Origin: Rhizophagus clarus
Lineage: Eukaryota > Glomeromycota > Glomeromycetes > Glomerales > Glomeraceae
NCBI GenBank assembly: GCA_015698045.1
Contig: BLAL01000178.1
Location: forward strand, 372,001-436,000
Length of the DNA stretch: 64,000 nucleotides
Direction: 5' to 3'
The translations under genes were made by a program, and so were the position numbers. This document shows, one piece after another, positions 10,211-22,246 of this stretch. Each line of letters opens with the position of its first letter. The stretch's first letter is position 1. The notes beneath the pieces were generated by a model. That model had not been told where the DNA came from. It did no database searches and saw only the letters and a list, made by a program, of their open reading frames with translations.

Positions 10211-13200
10211 AAATTAAAAATAATGTTAAAAAGTGGGTTTAAAACTGTTCTTTTACTGTTTTTTGGTAACTTAAAATTAAATTTACAAAAAAAAACTAAC
10301 TTTTTTTCGTATTAACATTAATTAATAAAAAAAACATTTTGGTATTTTTTTGTATTTTTTTTTGTATAAATTTTTAAAAAAAAAGCTAAAATGTTTTTTT
10401 TACAATTATTTAATACAAAGAAAATATTTCAGCACTTTCAGATCAATCCAATAGGTTACTTAAATTAACTTAACCTGTTTAAAATTTTGCTAACAATACT
10501 AAATTTTCTTAATGTATTGTACAATTATTGTATAATTATTTGTACAAGATATTTTATGTCTAAAAATATATAGTACAATATATTTAGCAATATCATATCA
10601 GCAGATTTGTTTACTCATTCAAAAATATTAAATTTTGTTTATACAAAATATATATTAGTTAAGGATGTGCAATATAATGATCAAAAAAAATGTATATGAT
10701 TTTTAAAAAAACAAAAAAAAAGCAACTAGCACAATTTTAATTTTGGTCAGAATTAATCTAATAGTATTAATTTTAACCTGTGTAAATACATTTTATTTAT
10801 AATAAAAATTTGAATTATTAATATCATGGTAGTATAAGATTGATTTTTAAAAATTTGCAAGATAATTAAAATACTATAATCTATAATATACAGTATATAG
10901 AAAAATAACAGATTTCATGATATTTTTTTTTTTATAATAAGTTTTGAAAAATTCAAATTCATTAAATTTAACCTATTTTTTACTATTTTTTGGCTTTATT
11001 TTAAATAGTATTTCTAGTATTTTTTTTTTTTTTTTTATATAAATAAAATTACTTTTTTTAATTATATTTTGCTCTAGTGGTTTTTCAAACATTTCTTTTT
11101 TTGAAAAAGCATTATATCATCCTATTTATCCTTTTATTATTTTTACTTTTGAAATATCATTTGCATTAAATTTCTTTTTATATACTAATTACTAATTCTT
11201 ATAAACTTTCATGCATTTTTTTAGCAGTATATTGGACTTTTGGATTGAAATTACCTGTATGAATAAGCTTGCAAGTATTGTATGACCTTCTTACTTAGTG
11301 AATTATGGGTTTTATTATACTCAATTGATTTTGGTATACCTTTTTTTACAGATAATAATGTTAACTATGGTGTCTTTGGTTTTGTAGGTATATACTGTAA
11401 TAATACTTTTTTTACTTAATTTTTATAATTATCTGTTTTATTTTTTCTTTTAAATTTTTTTATAAAATTTTATAAAATATAGTTGTGATTATGTATATTT
11501 TAATAAAATTCAATGCGAAAAAATATTATAACTTTAAAAATATAAATTTATAAATCATAAAATTAATGATTATGATTATTATCGAAACTTGAAATTATAA
11601 ATCAAAATATCAGAAATACAAAATTTCAAATATTATAAGATTGAAAATAATATGTTTAAAAATAAAAATAAATAAAAAATCAAATCTAAATTATTTTATA
11701 TTTTGAAAACAGCTGTTCATTTTATAAGAATTTCTTAAAACTAACAAGCTTATTACACTTTAAATTAACTTGAAAAATGGGTTAAAACAACTTCGAATTT
11801 GCCAATTATATATGATTACATTAAAAAAACAACGAATTTTATTTATTGAAAACTGATTTTATTGAAAGTAATCCACTTGAAAATACAGTACATGATAAAC
11901 CAAGTTTCTATAAACTAAAAAAAAAAATATAATATTTGAACTTGAATTAGTAACGTCACATTTATTTTAAAGTTTGGGCAAATTAATTGATAATAAAATA
12001 CATTACCATATATTCTTTTTTATAGCAACCAAAATATATAAAATAAAATTCCTTAATTATAAAAGAAAGATTGATATTTATTTATTATTTATTACGAATT
12101 ATTTACAAATTGATCTGATGAATAATGCTTACTAATTTATAGTGAAACATTACGGTATTTTAACGTAAAATTTACGAGTTTTACAAAACCTATACTATAA
12201 ATAGAAAAATAGATACAAAAAGCTTGATGATATACTGATTGGTCGCAGTAAGATGTATTAAAATATATCTTGGAAAAGGGGCATTTTCACTTTTTAACTT
12301 TAATTTCTTTCAATTATATTAAACGTTTTGAATGCAAATCGAATGCAGAGGAAGAACCAATATGAGAATTGGTATGAAAAATAAAAAATGAAAAAATGAA
12401 AAAAAAAAAAAAAAAATTTTCATTGTTCAAGCGAGTACTGTACATCAGTTAAAATGGATCACGTGATCGTGAAACTTTCGGATGAAAAAAAGTTTATTGT
12501 AATGACCGTAAAAAGCAAATCCGATATCATATGATTTTCATAATTTTACAAAAAAGCTATCATAACACAACATATTCTTGTTTCAATATAATTCCCAGGC
12601 TAAAGTTAATATAGGAAGCCAATAGCGTTTTAAATTAATTTTTTAGGTTTCAAGTTTTGGTCACACTAAAAATTATTATTGAATTCGTAAATTTGGGGAT
12701 ATAAAACTCCGCGTTAATATTTTTTTCCGATGAAAAGATATACTGTATAGTATTTATTTATTTTTTTATTTATTTATTTATTTATATTTTTTATGTATAT
12801 ATTCTTTATTTCATGATTTACAAAATCGATAAAATCGTAAAATTTTAGAAATTATGAATATTTTTTTATTGTAATTTTTATTCTTGGCACGTTCCTTAAA
12901 AAAGAAACTCGGAAATAACCGAAATATGTAACAGAAGGGAAAAACTCACGCCACTTTATATGCATGTATTATTCGTCATACATCTCGTGCCAGTTTCTTA
13001 AAATAAATAATTGGTCAAATCATCTGTTTTTGTTTATGCTATTCTTTTTTATCTCTTTCTGTTGAGCAAAAAGCATTGTAAATCTAAATTATAACGTTCT
13101 GAATTCATTAAATTTTAATTCAATTTTAATTTCTTCTTGCTTGTTTTCGCAAAAAATCTTTTGATAATCCAGGGGACATTTACGTAACTCCCACGTTATA

Positions 13201-14144
13201 TTTTAATATCAAATGTACATTTAATTTGATTAAATGCAAAAGTTAATAAGGTGAAATGGCCCTTGCCAAGAACATCATGAATTTACCATCTTGGGAAATA
13301 TTAAAAATCATGTTAACGAATCATTTCTCATAAAAAAAAAAAAAAATAAATAATGTAACAAAAACTAATCCAAATTTAGTATCCATTATATAATGCACTT
13401 GTATGTTGTCCTGTTGGTAATGCTTAAATGTTCAGAAAACAAACATTTTTTATACAATATAATAAGATTAAAAATATTTTTCCCGATCTCTTGGCAATTG
13501 AATTTATTACTTTGAGTTACCTTATATTGAAAATTAAGGTCTGTGGTTTATTCCTTCCCCCTTACATTACACTACTTTAAATGGAACAACCACTAATATC
13601 GTTTTAATTTTATTCTTTGATCGTTTATGCATGGAACAATCAATTTGTATCTGCACTGATCATTATCAAAAAGAATAATTTATAAAAAAAAAAAAAAGTT
13701 TTAATCTAAACTTTTTCAATACACAAGCTTTCGCTTAAACTAACCCATGTTTGCAGCTATGTTGCACATTGTGTTTATTAAAAAACCCCCTTTTTTAAAC
13801 TCGAATTTTTTCTCTTTTTATACAAAAAAAAAGCCACTCCCATTTTTATTTTTTAAAAAAAAAAAAAAAAATTTTTTTTTACTTCTTTCCCGTTATTTAA
13901 AATATTTAATGTTAAACTTTTCATTTGAATATCAATAAAAAAAAAAAAAAAGAAAAATAAATAAACCCAAAAATTTCTAATTCTTTTTCTTTTAAATCTA
14001 TTTATTTATCATACACTTATTCATTTTTTTTATTCATTTTTTATTTTGTTTTATTTATTCAATTTTTTTTTTTTTTTTTTATTTCTTCCTCTCTTTTTTA
14101 TTTTATTTCAAATAACTCTTATTTAGACTTAGAAACTTAAATTA
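10211..14144. other. AT-rich intergenic region with no gene seen; upstream of the transcription factor
   Basis: I see no supported coding sequence. The stretch holds many A and T homopolymers, diverged repeat-like AT text and the presumed promoter of the gene starting at 14145. A CACGTG-like context (GATCACGTGATC) occurs at about 12457-12468. The last 400 bases are pyrimidine-rich with several A runs, resembling a fungal 5' leader. Confidence 0.45.
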
Positions 14145-16953
14145 ATGATATCTTCAACTGTCCCAAGTAAGCGAACGCGCTTATCTGAATCAGAACCAAA
14201 ACCACAAAACCAACAATCACAACAAAATCTTCAACAACCACAATTCACAAATCAACAACATACACCAATACGACAAATGTTTCATCAAAATCAACATCAG
14301 CATCAACAACATCAACATCAACAACATCAATTAATCCCTGGTGATTTCATTCAATCTTCACAAGTTCAGCAACAACAACAGCAGCAGCAGCAGCAACAAC
14401 AACAACAACAACAACAAATAACATCTCCTCAACAAGAATCCGAATTACTTTTAACAAATCAAGAGATTCAACGTCTTAAGAAGGGATTCGAATTCTTAAT
14501 TGAAACTGTAGTTCCAAATAAAAGTCAATATGCAAAAGATGTATTTGCAGATATTATAAAATCTACAATTTCCTCTATTTCAACTGACTCTTCCAATATT
14601 TCTTATGATAACTTCTCACAAAAAGATGATTCGACTCATAAATCAAATTCGATTGTATTAGATATTCCGATCCTTACAGAATCGAATCATAATGAATCAG
14701 ATAATGTTGCATCTCCTTTAAGTTTAGTATTAAATCATACATTCCCAAGTAGTGTTGTTGAATTGGTCGATAAACTTTCAAAAGTATCTATTAATCCCTT
14801 AGATTTATCCGTCAATTCTTCCACTACTAACATTAATCCAAATAATGTTTCTTCAACACCTGATGTTCCACTTTCATCTAAAACTCCTATTCCTCCCCCA
14901 TCAAAAGAATTGTGTCAGCATTTGATACATGAATATTTTACTCAATTTAACATTACGATTCCAATATTGGATCGTCGAAAGTTTATCGATCATTGGCGAA
15001 ATGAGAATACTAAACATTCTCAATTGTTGGTAACTGCTACTTTAGCTTTGGCTGCTTCAAGGTATTCTGATGATCCTTCCATTCAGAAAACTCCTGACAA
15101 ACCTGGAGGTGTTTTCTTTGATGGTGCAAAGGTAAAAAAAAAAAAAAAAATTTAATTAAAATATGAACTCTTAATTTATCATGTTTCATTTATATTAACG
15201 CATATCTCCCTTTTTTTTTTCTTTAGAAATTATTGGATACTATGTATGATACACCTCGATTAGAAACTGTGCAAGCATTATTACTACTTACTCATGCGGA
15301 AACTACTGTTTCACGTTTAGATAGTACGTTTATATTTTTAGGCATGGCTGGTAAGATTTAAACTTTATAAACATCTTAATAATATTTTACAATTAAGCAT
15401 ATGCTAATAATTCATTTTTTTTTTTTTTAGTTCAAATGGCACACGCGTTGCATCTTGAACGTAGCGATTCTTCTAATTTACTTCCCGAGGAGGATGAAGA
15501 AAGACGAAGAGTTTTTTATTGTATTTATTGTTGTGATAGGTGGATTTCGTTTATATCTGGTAAACCATATCTAATAGATGATATAAATATAAATGTTCCA
15601 TTACCAACATTACCATCATTCGAACGACCAGCTCGAAATTTCTTTATAGCTTTCATTAAATTATCACGCATAATTGGACAAATATGGCGGTTTGGTTATT
15701 CTTCACAACCAAAAGCTGTACAATCAACTTGGGTGGATCATGCAATGGATCAAAAGAGCATGTTAAGACAAATAAGGGCTGCATTAGCAAAATGGCTAAA
15801 AGAATTACCTGATGAATTACAATATCAATATTTACCAAATACTGACATAAGAAGTTTATTTCAATTAGCAAGATTTTCAGTATATGCAGGATATATTAAT
15901 ATTTTGTTTCATACTTGTATTATTTTATTACATCAACCTTATTTGGCACAAGCTTATGATAATCCAAAAATTGAAGCAAATCAAGGTCCAATTAAAACTT
16001 GTCTTACTGCAGCAACTACAATTACTGATATTGCAAGGACAACGAGACATTTTGATAAAAAAGCACTTTGTAATTTCCAATATCCTATTTATGGAATATT
16101 ACAATCTGCTATGATGGAAATGGTTATAATGAATGGATCTGCTGATCATGCTCAAGATGCAAAGAAGGCTTTAAATGATACTATAGAGGAATTAAGAGGG
16201 GCTGCAGAAAATGCTAATATTGGTTTTCTTAAAGAAGTGGTGAAAGAGTTGGAAGGTATCATGATGATTACTAATGGAGGTTCTGGTGGTAATCATCTCT
16301 CGATTCCACTTCCATTAGTCATACAAATGTTGGAACAAAATAACAATAATAATTTACAAAATACACAGAAATCATCTTCAATAACGAATGGTAGTAATGG
16401 TAATAATGACAATATAACTTCCAATGCACCAACGACAAGTAAATATCCTGATGATAATTTCGGAAGTAATACTGTTAAATCTAATACTAGTGGGGATGGA
16501 CTAACCATTATTTCGAATAGTGAGACTAATTCTCCGACAACTATGAATAATACAATTAATAAAAACTCAAATACATCACACTTACAACAACAGTCAAATG
16601 TACGTTCCCAATTACAGAATCAACAAATACCTCCACAATTTATGATGTCATCAACCTTTAGTACATCACCTACATCATCACCAGGGACAGCAGTTGCTTC
16701 ATTACATCAACAATTTAATCATCTTTCATCACCATTTGATGCAAGTAATCAAACCGATAATAATCCTCATCAGATTTCACCACAATCCGGTAATCAGTGG
16801 GAAACTTTTTATATGGATGATGATTTCTTAGAATTTAATACTACTACTTCGGGCGTTTCAGCTTCTCATAACCAGGTTATGGAAGAATTGTCATCAATAT
16901 ATCCTGGTTTTAATAATTATCCTGATAATGATGGGAGCGTTGGTCCTCGATAA
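14145..16953 (+). CDS. Fungal-specific transcription factor, Fungal_trans domain, 877 aa
   Basis: There are three exons, 14145-15131, 15227-15350 and 15431-16953, joined by GT-AG introns with a continuous frame (877 residues). The N-terminal ~110 residues are Gln-rich with a poly-Gln run. A helical segment follows (LLLTNQEIQRLKKGFEFLIE). The Fungal_trans regulatory domain spans roughly residues 250-600. It includes LIHEYFTQFNITIPILDRRK, the conserved MAHALHLERSD and EEDEERRRVFYCIYCCDRWI. The C-terminus is Asn/Ser/Thr-rich. The Zn2Cys6 cluster normally present at the N-terminus of this family is absent from all three exons. Either an upstream exon is missed or the protein lacks that DNA-binding domain. 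A nuclear regulatory role is inferred from the domain; the target genes are unknown. Confidence 0.85.
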
Positions 16954-17350
16954 ATTAATTTTATGGACAATTATATAATTAATAAAAATGATACTGGTTT
17001 TCGTTTTTGTTGTTAGTTTATTTATTTGTAATATTATTGTGTATAGTATAAAAAAATCTGCTTAATAAATTAAGTTATTGGTGTATCATATTAATTTAAT
17101 ATTAAAAAAAATTATTTTAAATTGAAAAAACTTTTTAAAACATGTCGAACTTTATAAACACAATAAATAAATAAATAAATAAATATTTTTCCTATTGATG
17201 GGAAATTTTTTGAACCGCTCTGTTTTCTGAAAGTTTTTATTACCAATTTAAGATACAATTATCCTACCAATAATTTATTTTAAATTTTTTTCTTTTTTTT
17301 CTTTTTTATTTTTTAATTTTTTGTTTCATTTTTGAAATAATATACTTGGA
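16954..17350. other. Short convergent intergenic spacer
   Basis: This holds the 3' regions of two convergent genes (transcription factor and eIF3m), with AATAAA-type signals near 17063 and AATAAATAAAT at about 17162. It is AT-rich and I see no gene. Confidence 0.5.
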
Positions 17351-19204
17351 CTAACTCCCAGAAACTTCCTCTTGACCATTAACACCATCGACAACTACGA
17401 CAGCTGAACTAGCAGCATTATTTACATTTAAATTGGAATGTTGAGCAATTAATTTTGCGTTAGCAATGACCTGTAAAATATCCACAAGAGATTTTTTCCA
17501 ACCTTCAAGCTTAGAAGATAACTGTTTCCATTGTTCCATTGTAAATGTCCGATACGTAGATCTATTTACAAGAATTGTCTTCTTGACTTGGTTAATTTTT
17601 GCTTCAATTAAATTAGCACGAATAACTAACATTAGATAAAATTGTTAGTTTTTACATATATTATACATAAAATCTAATGTTTTAATAAGTTACCGTCGAT
17701 TGTCCACATTTCAACCTCAGATTCTTCAATTTCTAATGCTTTTGCTATAGTTTCATAAGAAATTTCGCGAGAAACATTCTCTGACGCCAGAGAAGCTAAC
17801 GTTAATAATCTAATCTTACGTATATTATCTTCAGCAGAAAGCTCTAGTTATATAAAATATCTGTTAGTAAACTTATGATGTTTATTTTGTTCCTTGTAAA
17901 TGCTATCATATTTACCAAATTTTTCAATGTCCCCTGGATTTTTATCAACGTATGTCTTATACTCTTTCAAGTTCCCGTTCAAGAAAACTTTTAATAGTTC
18001 AAAAAGTTTTCCCTCGTTTTTCAAACATTGTATAACAGCATGTAACTCGAGTATGTTCTCAAAGCTTAAAATTTCGGGTAATTGAATAGCTTCAATGACT
18101 GCACGAGTCACTGCAGGTTTAGCTGTAGAAAGATCATCGGAAGAAGAGTAGGTGGCGAGATGTTTTAACAGGAAATCGTGGGATAATTTGCTAAACAATC
18201 CCGATGTTTAATAAATATTTTAATATCAATCAGATCATGAAAAAGAAAGATAACGGTTATATTAAATAAATCACATTAAAACATACAGTTCACCTGCTTC
18301 CTTCAGTCTATTTGAAACAGTCATATATAATTCCCGTATCTGATTTGTAGAAATTGCCCATTCCTTTACCCAAGTGTCTAGACGGGACAGTTGTGGTAAT
18401 AAAGTATCAATTTCATCATTTTTGGCTGCAATATCAAGGATTGTAAGAAATACATCATATCTAAGTGGTGAGGTATATTCCAGAGTATTATAAAGATTCT
18501 GAAGACTACATTAAAATATGAAAAAAAAATCATCGAATTAATAACTAAAAATTTTATTTATAAAATTAAAAATTCTTTAATAACTAACACTTTAAGTTTT
18601 TGAATAGCCTTATCATTTTGATCTACCACCAAAGATTCAATTGATGATTTTATTAAAACTGGATGGGTCTCGGGTGAAGCAGACTTTAAAATGGCAATCA
18701 GAAGATTAAATATAGCTTCAAATTCTAAATTTTAAACAATGCAAGATTTAGTATAAAAAAGTTAACAGATCCTTTTAAATTTAAATTATTAAAAAGTACC
18801 CTTTTCTGGTGCTTCAAGTAATACTGATGTAGATTTAGCGAATAGCTGAAAGACTTGCTCGAGCTTTTTATCTTTTAATAGATTTTTTGTCTCTATAATA
18901 AAAGGTCCTTTTTCTTCTGGTTCACCTTTTAATTTGGAGACATAAGAAGCAAATTCCGATGCCTATGATAAAAATGTTTGTAGATGTTCTATAATTACAA
19001 TATGATATCTATTATTTCTTGTGATAACATTATAAGCTACAATATATATATAAGAAAAAAAAATAACAACTAATTTGAATTTCATAACTCTATTTTATAA
19101 AAAATTTTTTCCAAAGTTGAAATTAAATTAAATCACTTCTTCAACACTCAACGCACCTGAACCTCCAAAGGACCTTCCGTAAAGACAGTATTCACATACG
19201 TCAT
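17351..19204 (-). CDS. eIF3m: Translation initiation factor eIF3 subunit M (PCI domain), 421 aa
   Basis: Seven exons on the minus strand give one frame of 421 residues: 19204-19157, 18962-18800, 18724-18589, 18505-18287, 18190-17916, 17843-17694 and 17625-17351. Marks of eIF3m are [20 protein letters not shown] in the helical repeats and a PCI/winged-helix segment ([18 protein letters not shown]). The C-terminal motif [17 protein letters not shown] corresponds to the STHRTFGKQQW end of animal eIF3m. The length is close to the family norm (human about 374). The protein belongs to the eIF3 complex, which recruits the 40S subunit and mRNA in the cytoplasm. Introns 3, 4 and 5 required frame matching to choose the donors (GTTAGT, GTATGT, GTAAAT). 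I see no damage. Confidence 0.92.
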
Positions 19205-21317
19205 TTTAAAGAAACTAAAAGTTGGGTCGAAACAATCGAGGCAATCGCATCAAGAAAAAAAAATTTTTTCTTTTATACAGATGATATGGCGCAGCATACA
19301 CGTGATTGCTGATGCCGATCATTTTGATCCGTAGATCCATTCAATTTTTTTTTTTTACATGCCTACTAATCCAACTATTATTTATGCTAAATCTATTTTT
19401 TGGCACGTTCTTAAAGACTTAAACCTATCCCTTTATTTCACCTCAATCTATCCTTATCTGACTATTAAGCGTGATTACTTTAAAAAAACCAACAAAGTTT
19501 CCTGTTGGTTGACCACAGTGTCCACCTCATACAGTCATACGTGTTGATGGATCGTGTCTACTTGTTATAAACATGTATGTAACACCTTTTTCCATAATTA
19601 TGATCTTTTCTACTTTATTTTCTACCTTTAATCAAAAACGTTTTTGAACTCATTTCTTTTCACATGCATAGTTGGTTCCATAATTAACCAGAATATCTAT
19701 CTATTTAGCCTCTTACTTCTCTTACTAGTCAGTTCATGCTTTCTTCCCTTCTTATTACCATTGCAGAACTGAAACATAACTTGTAATTATGAAATGCCAT
19801 TAAATTTTTATGGAAAAATGTTCTGAAATCTCTCACATCTTGTCTTAATTTTAGAATATTCTTCTCCTTGTCAGCAACTTTCACTTCAATGTCTTGGTTA
19901 TTGATTATTCCACGTGACTTCATTTGGCTTATTGCAAAAAAGATGGAGGCTTACTACTTACTAGCTATGCTACTGATGTGGCTCTACTTTATCATCATGA
20001 TCCACACAGATCACCTAATTTTTTGCGATTTTGATTGGTGCTCTTCCACATGTTTGATTTACAAATTTTTGTTGTCAAAAACGCGAGTATGAGAATTTTA
20101 TTGCGCCACTTTTGGTATATTTCTTATAAAGGGCATTATCCTTCCCTCCTCACGCCGAGCTTTTTTTTCATACCTTCATTTTTTTTTTCAAAGATCGCGC
20201 ATATTTTCTGTTAAGAGTGAGTTAGTGCTTGGCGTGTCAGTGGGACAAAGAGTATAAGTCAGAGGACGATCGTCCAGGTTCGTACGAAAAATGATTATAT
20301 TTCTTCTTTTTATACATATTACATAGTTTTAAGCTAATTGAACGTGTTGTGAAAATTATCTTGATAACAAACAGCTTTATGTCGTGTTAATTGTTGAATA
20401 CGGGGGTATGAATCTTGAACATGAACACGTTAATTTAAAAAACCTGACACAAGCTTAGATTATTCTCACACAAGTTGGTTGGAATACAGCATAAGCCGAA
20501 CAAGTTGACATCCGTTAATCGTTTTTGCTTTTCAAAAAACCATTAACTTACATGTTGTTGTTCTCTTTTGTCATTAAAATTTGAAGTAAGATATTTCTTC
20601 TTTAAAATTAAATCCTGATTTACTTGGTACTTAAATACGATAAATTATCTAAAAATATTTCTTTTAATACTATTAAGCATCATGATTTATATTGGGAAAA
20701 TATTACAATCAAGCCACCACAAACCATATTTCAAACTTCAATTTTATATATGTAAGCAAAAAAAAAAAAAATTTGACAAGGCAATTATAGAATGAACGCG
20801 GTTTTTTCGCCCTGAACTTAATTACCTTAAGTAAAAATGGTGTAAAAAGAAATATTATGAAAAAAGGAATAAAAAAAAAAAAATGAATAAATGAATACTG
20901 AAAATATTATTGAACTTTATTTTTAATTTATTAATTTATTTTTGTTTCTTTTATATACGGTCGTTTTAATATTTTTTTATTAAAGATCGAGATGAAGAAT
21001 TTTGAAAGTATTTTGTATTCATTGTATCAAGGGCTATTTTTCGTCTAATTTGACCATTTATTTTGAATAACAAGAAGCTCGTGGCATTTGACTAATGACT
21101 ATTATTATTTTTTTTTTTTTAGAAAAAAGAAAATTATCTGTTTTTTTTTGTTTTTCTTATACATAAATATTTGAAAAAATCATGGATATTAATTAATAAC
21201 AACTGTATATTTCAAAATTTATTAACTAGATATAGGTGAACTTAAGATTGACAGTTATCTTTGATTTATTAATCCAAAAGTAAATAACTTTTTTTCAGAA
21301 TAATCTTTCACAAGTTA
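19205..21317. other. Intergenic region, no supported gene
   Basis: The eIF3m promoter lies at its left edge. A 64-residue minus-strand frame at 19729-19923 (contains VADKEKNILKLRQDVRDFR) reads like a protein fragment, but I cannot place it. At about 20262-20273 there is a 12-base palindrome, GGACGATCGTCC, in an otherwise GC-richer stretch (20100-20290) that could be a transcription start or leader. The remainder is AT-rich. Confidence 0.4.
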
Positions 21318-21711
21318 TTATATGTGTTCTAGGATTTTAAGATTTTTTTTTTACGTAAATCCTTAAGTGAATATAAAATTCTACCCGTTTCAGCATAAGT
21401 AATAAAAGCAGAACGATAAATTACACCTTTAGCCTCGTTCATATTAAACATGATTCTAATAAATTCAGGATCACGATTTTCCATTTCTTTAGTCCAAAAT
21501 TCTTGAAGTAAACGATACTCTTCAGATTGTCTTTCGTCAATAACTCCGTAAGGATTTTTTGTTATCCAAACAGGATAAGTACAAAAACATTCTAATGGAT
21601 AAGAACCAGAACATTCTCAATCAATTATACCAGTAATATTAGTACCATCAACTAAAATATTTGTAGAATGAAGATCACCATGAGTTAATACGAAAATATC
21701 ATTATCATTAT
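21318..21711 (-). pseudogene. APH/kinase-like gene, 3' half (split by transposon)
   Basis: The frame reads into VLTHGDLHSTNILVDG, the catalytic loop of aminoglycoside-phosphotransferase/choline-kinase-like proteins (HGDxxxxN). GIID-stop-E follows, where the family has IDWE, so the conserved Trp TGG has become TGA. The reading then continues through TYPVWITKNPYGVID to a natural stop at 21318-21320. The N-terminal half lies beyond the transposon at 26395-27312. Such kinases phosphorylate small molecules or act as orphan kinases; the substrate is unknown. Confidence 0.75.
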
Positions 21712-21740
21712 CAATCAGTGGTCATGTCAGGATAAGGCGA

Positions 21741-22246
21741 TTCACTTGTCGATCACTAATTGAAATTTTGTGTAACACTAATAATCAAAAATGAATGGTC
21801 TAATGCAACGTGATATTGGCTCAAATAATTAATGAAAGAACCTTAAGAACTTTTCAATTTAGAGGTTTCTGGCAATCTATTCCAACGCTTTTTTTTATAG
21901 TATGACATTTTGTACAAAAACTTTACATATGGTCAACTTTTCCTTATTTTTTTTGACTTCAACCCGAGATGCAAGTTTATACAATTTCCAAATTCTGTAT
22001 TAAGTGCATGATTACACGTATTTTTTTAAGCGCAATCGAAATGTTTAGACATAAAAAGGTGGTTAGGATAGTAACTTTTAAGGCAAATAGCAAATTTTTA
22101 TTTTATCGACTAGTTAACCTATAGGAATTGCATTTATTCTTTATATTGTTATAACAAACTAAATAAAAAAAACGATGATAATGATTGATTTTAGCGGTTT
22201 GCAAATGCAAACTGTTTATTTATCACTGCCCAATATTTACAATTTT
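21741..22246. other. 3' non-coding part of the 4.7-kb transposon
   Basis: This lies between the left inverted end and the stop of the transposon gene. No coding frame or clear repeat is visible. Confidence 0.4.

Noticed and set aside
19359..19547. 62-residue plus frame
   Set aside because: No motif, no splice context and low coding character; not reported as a gene.
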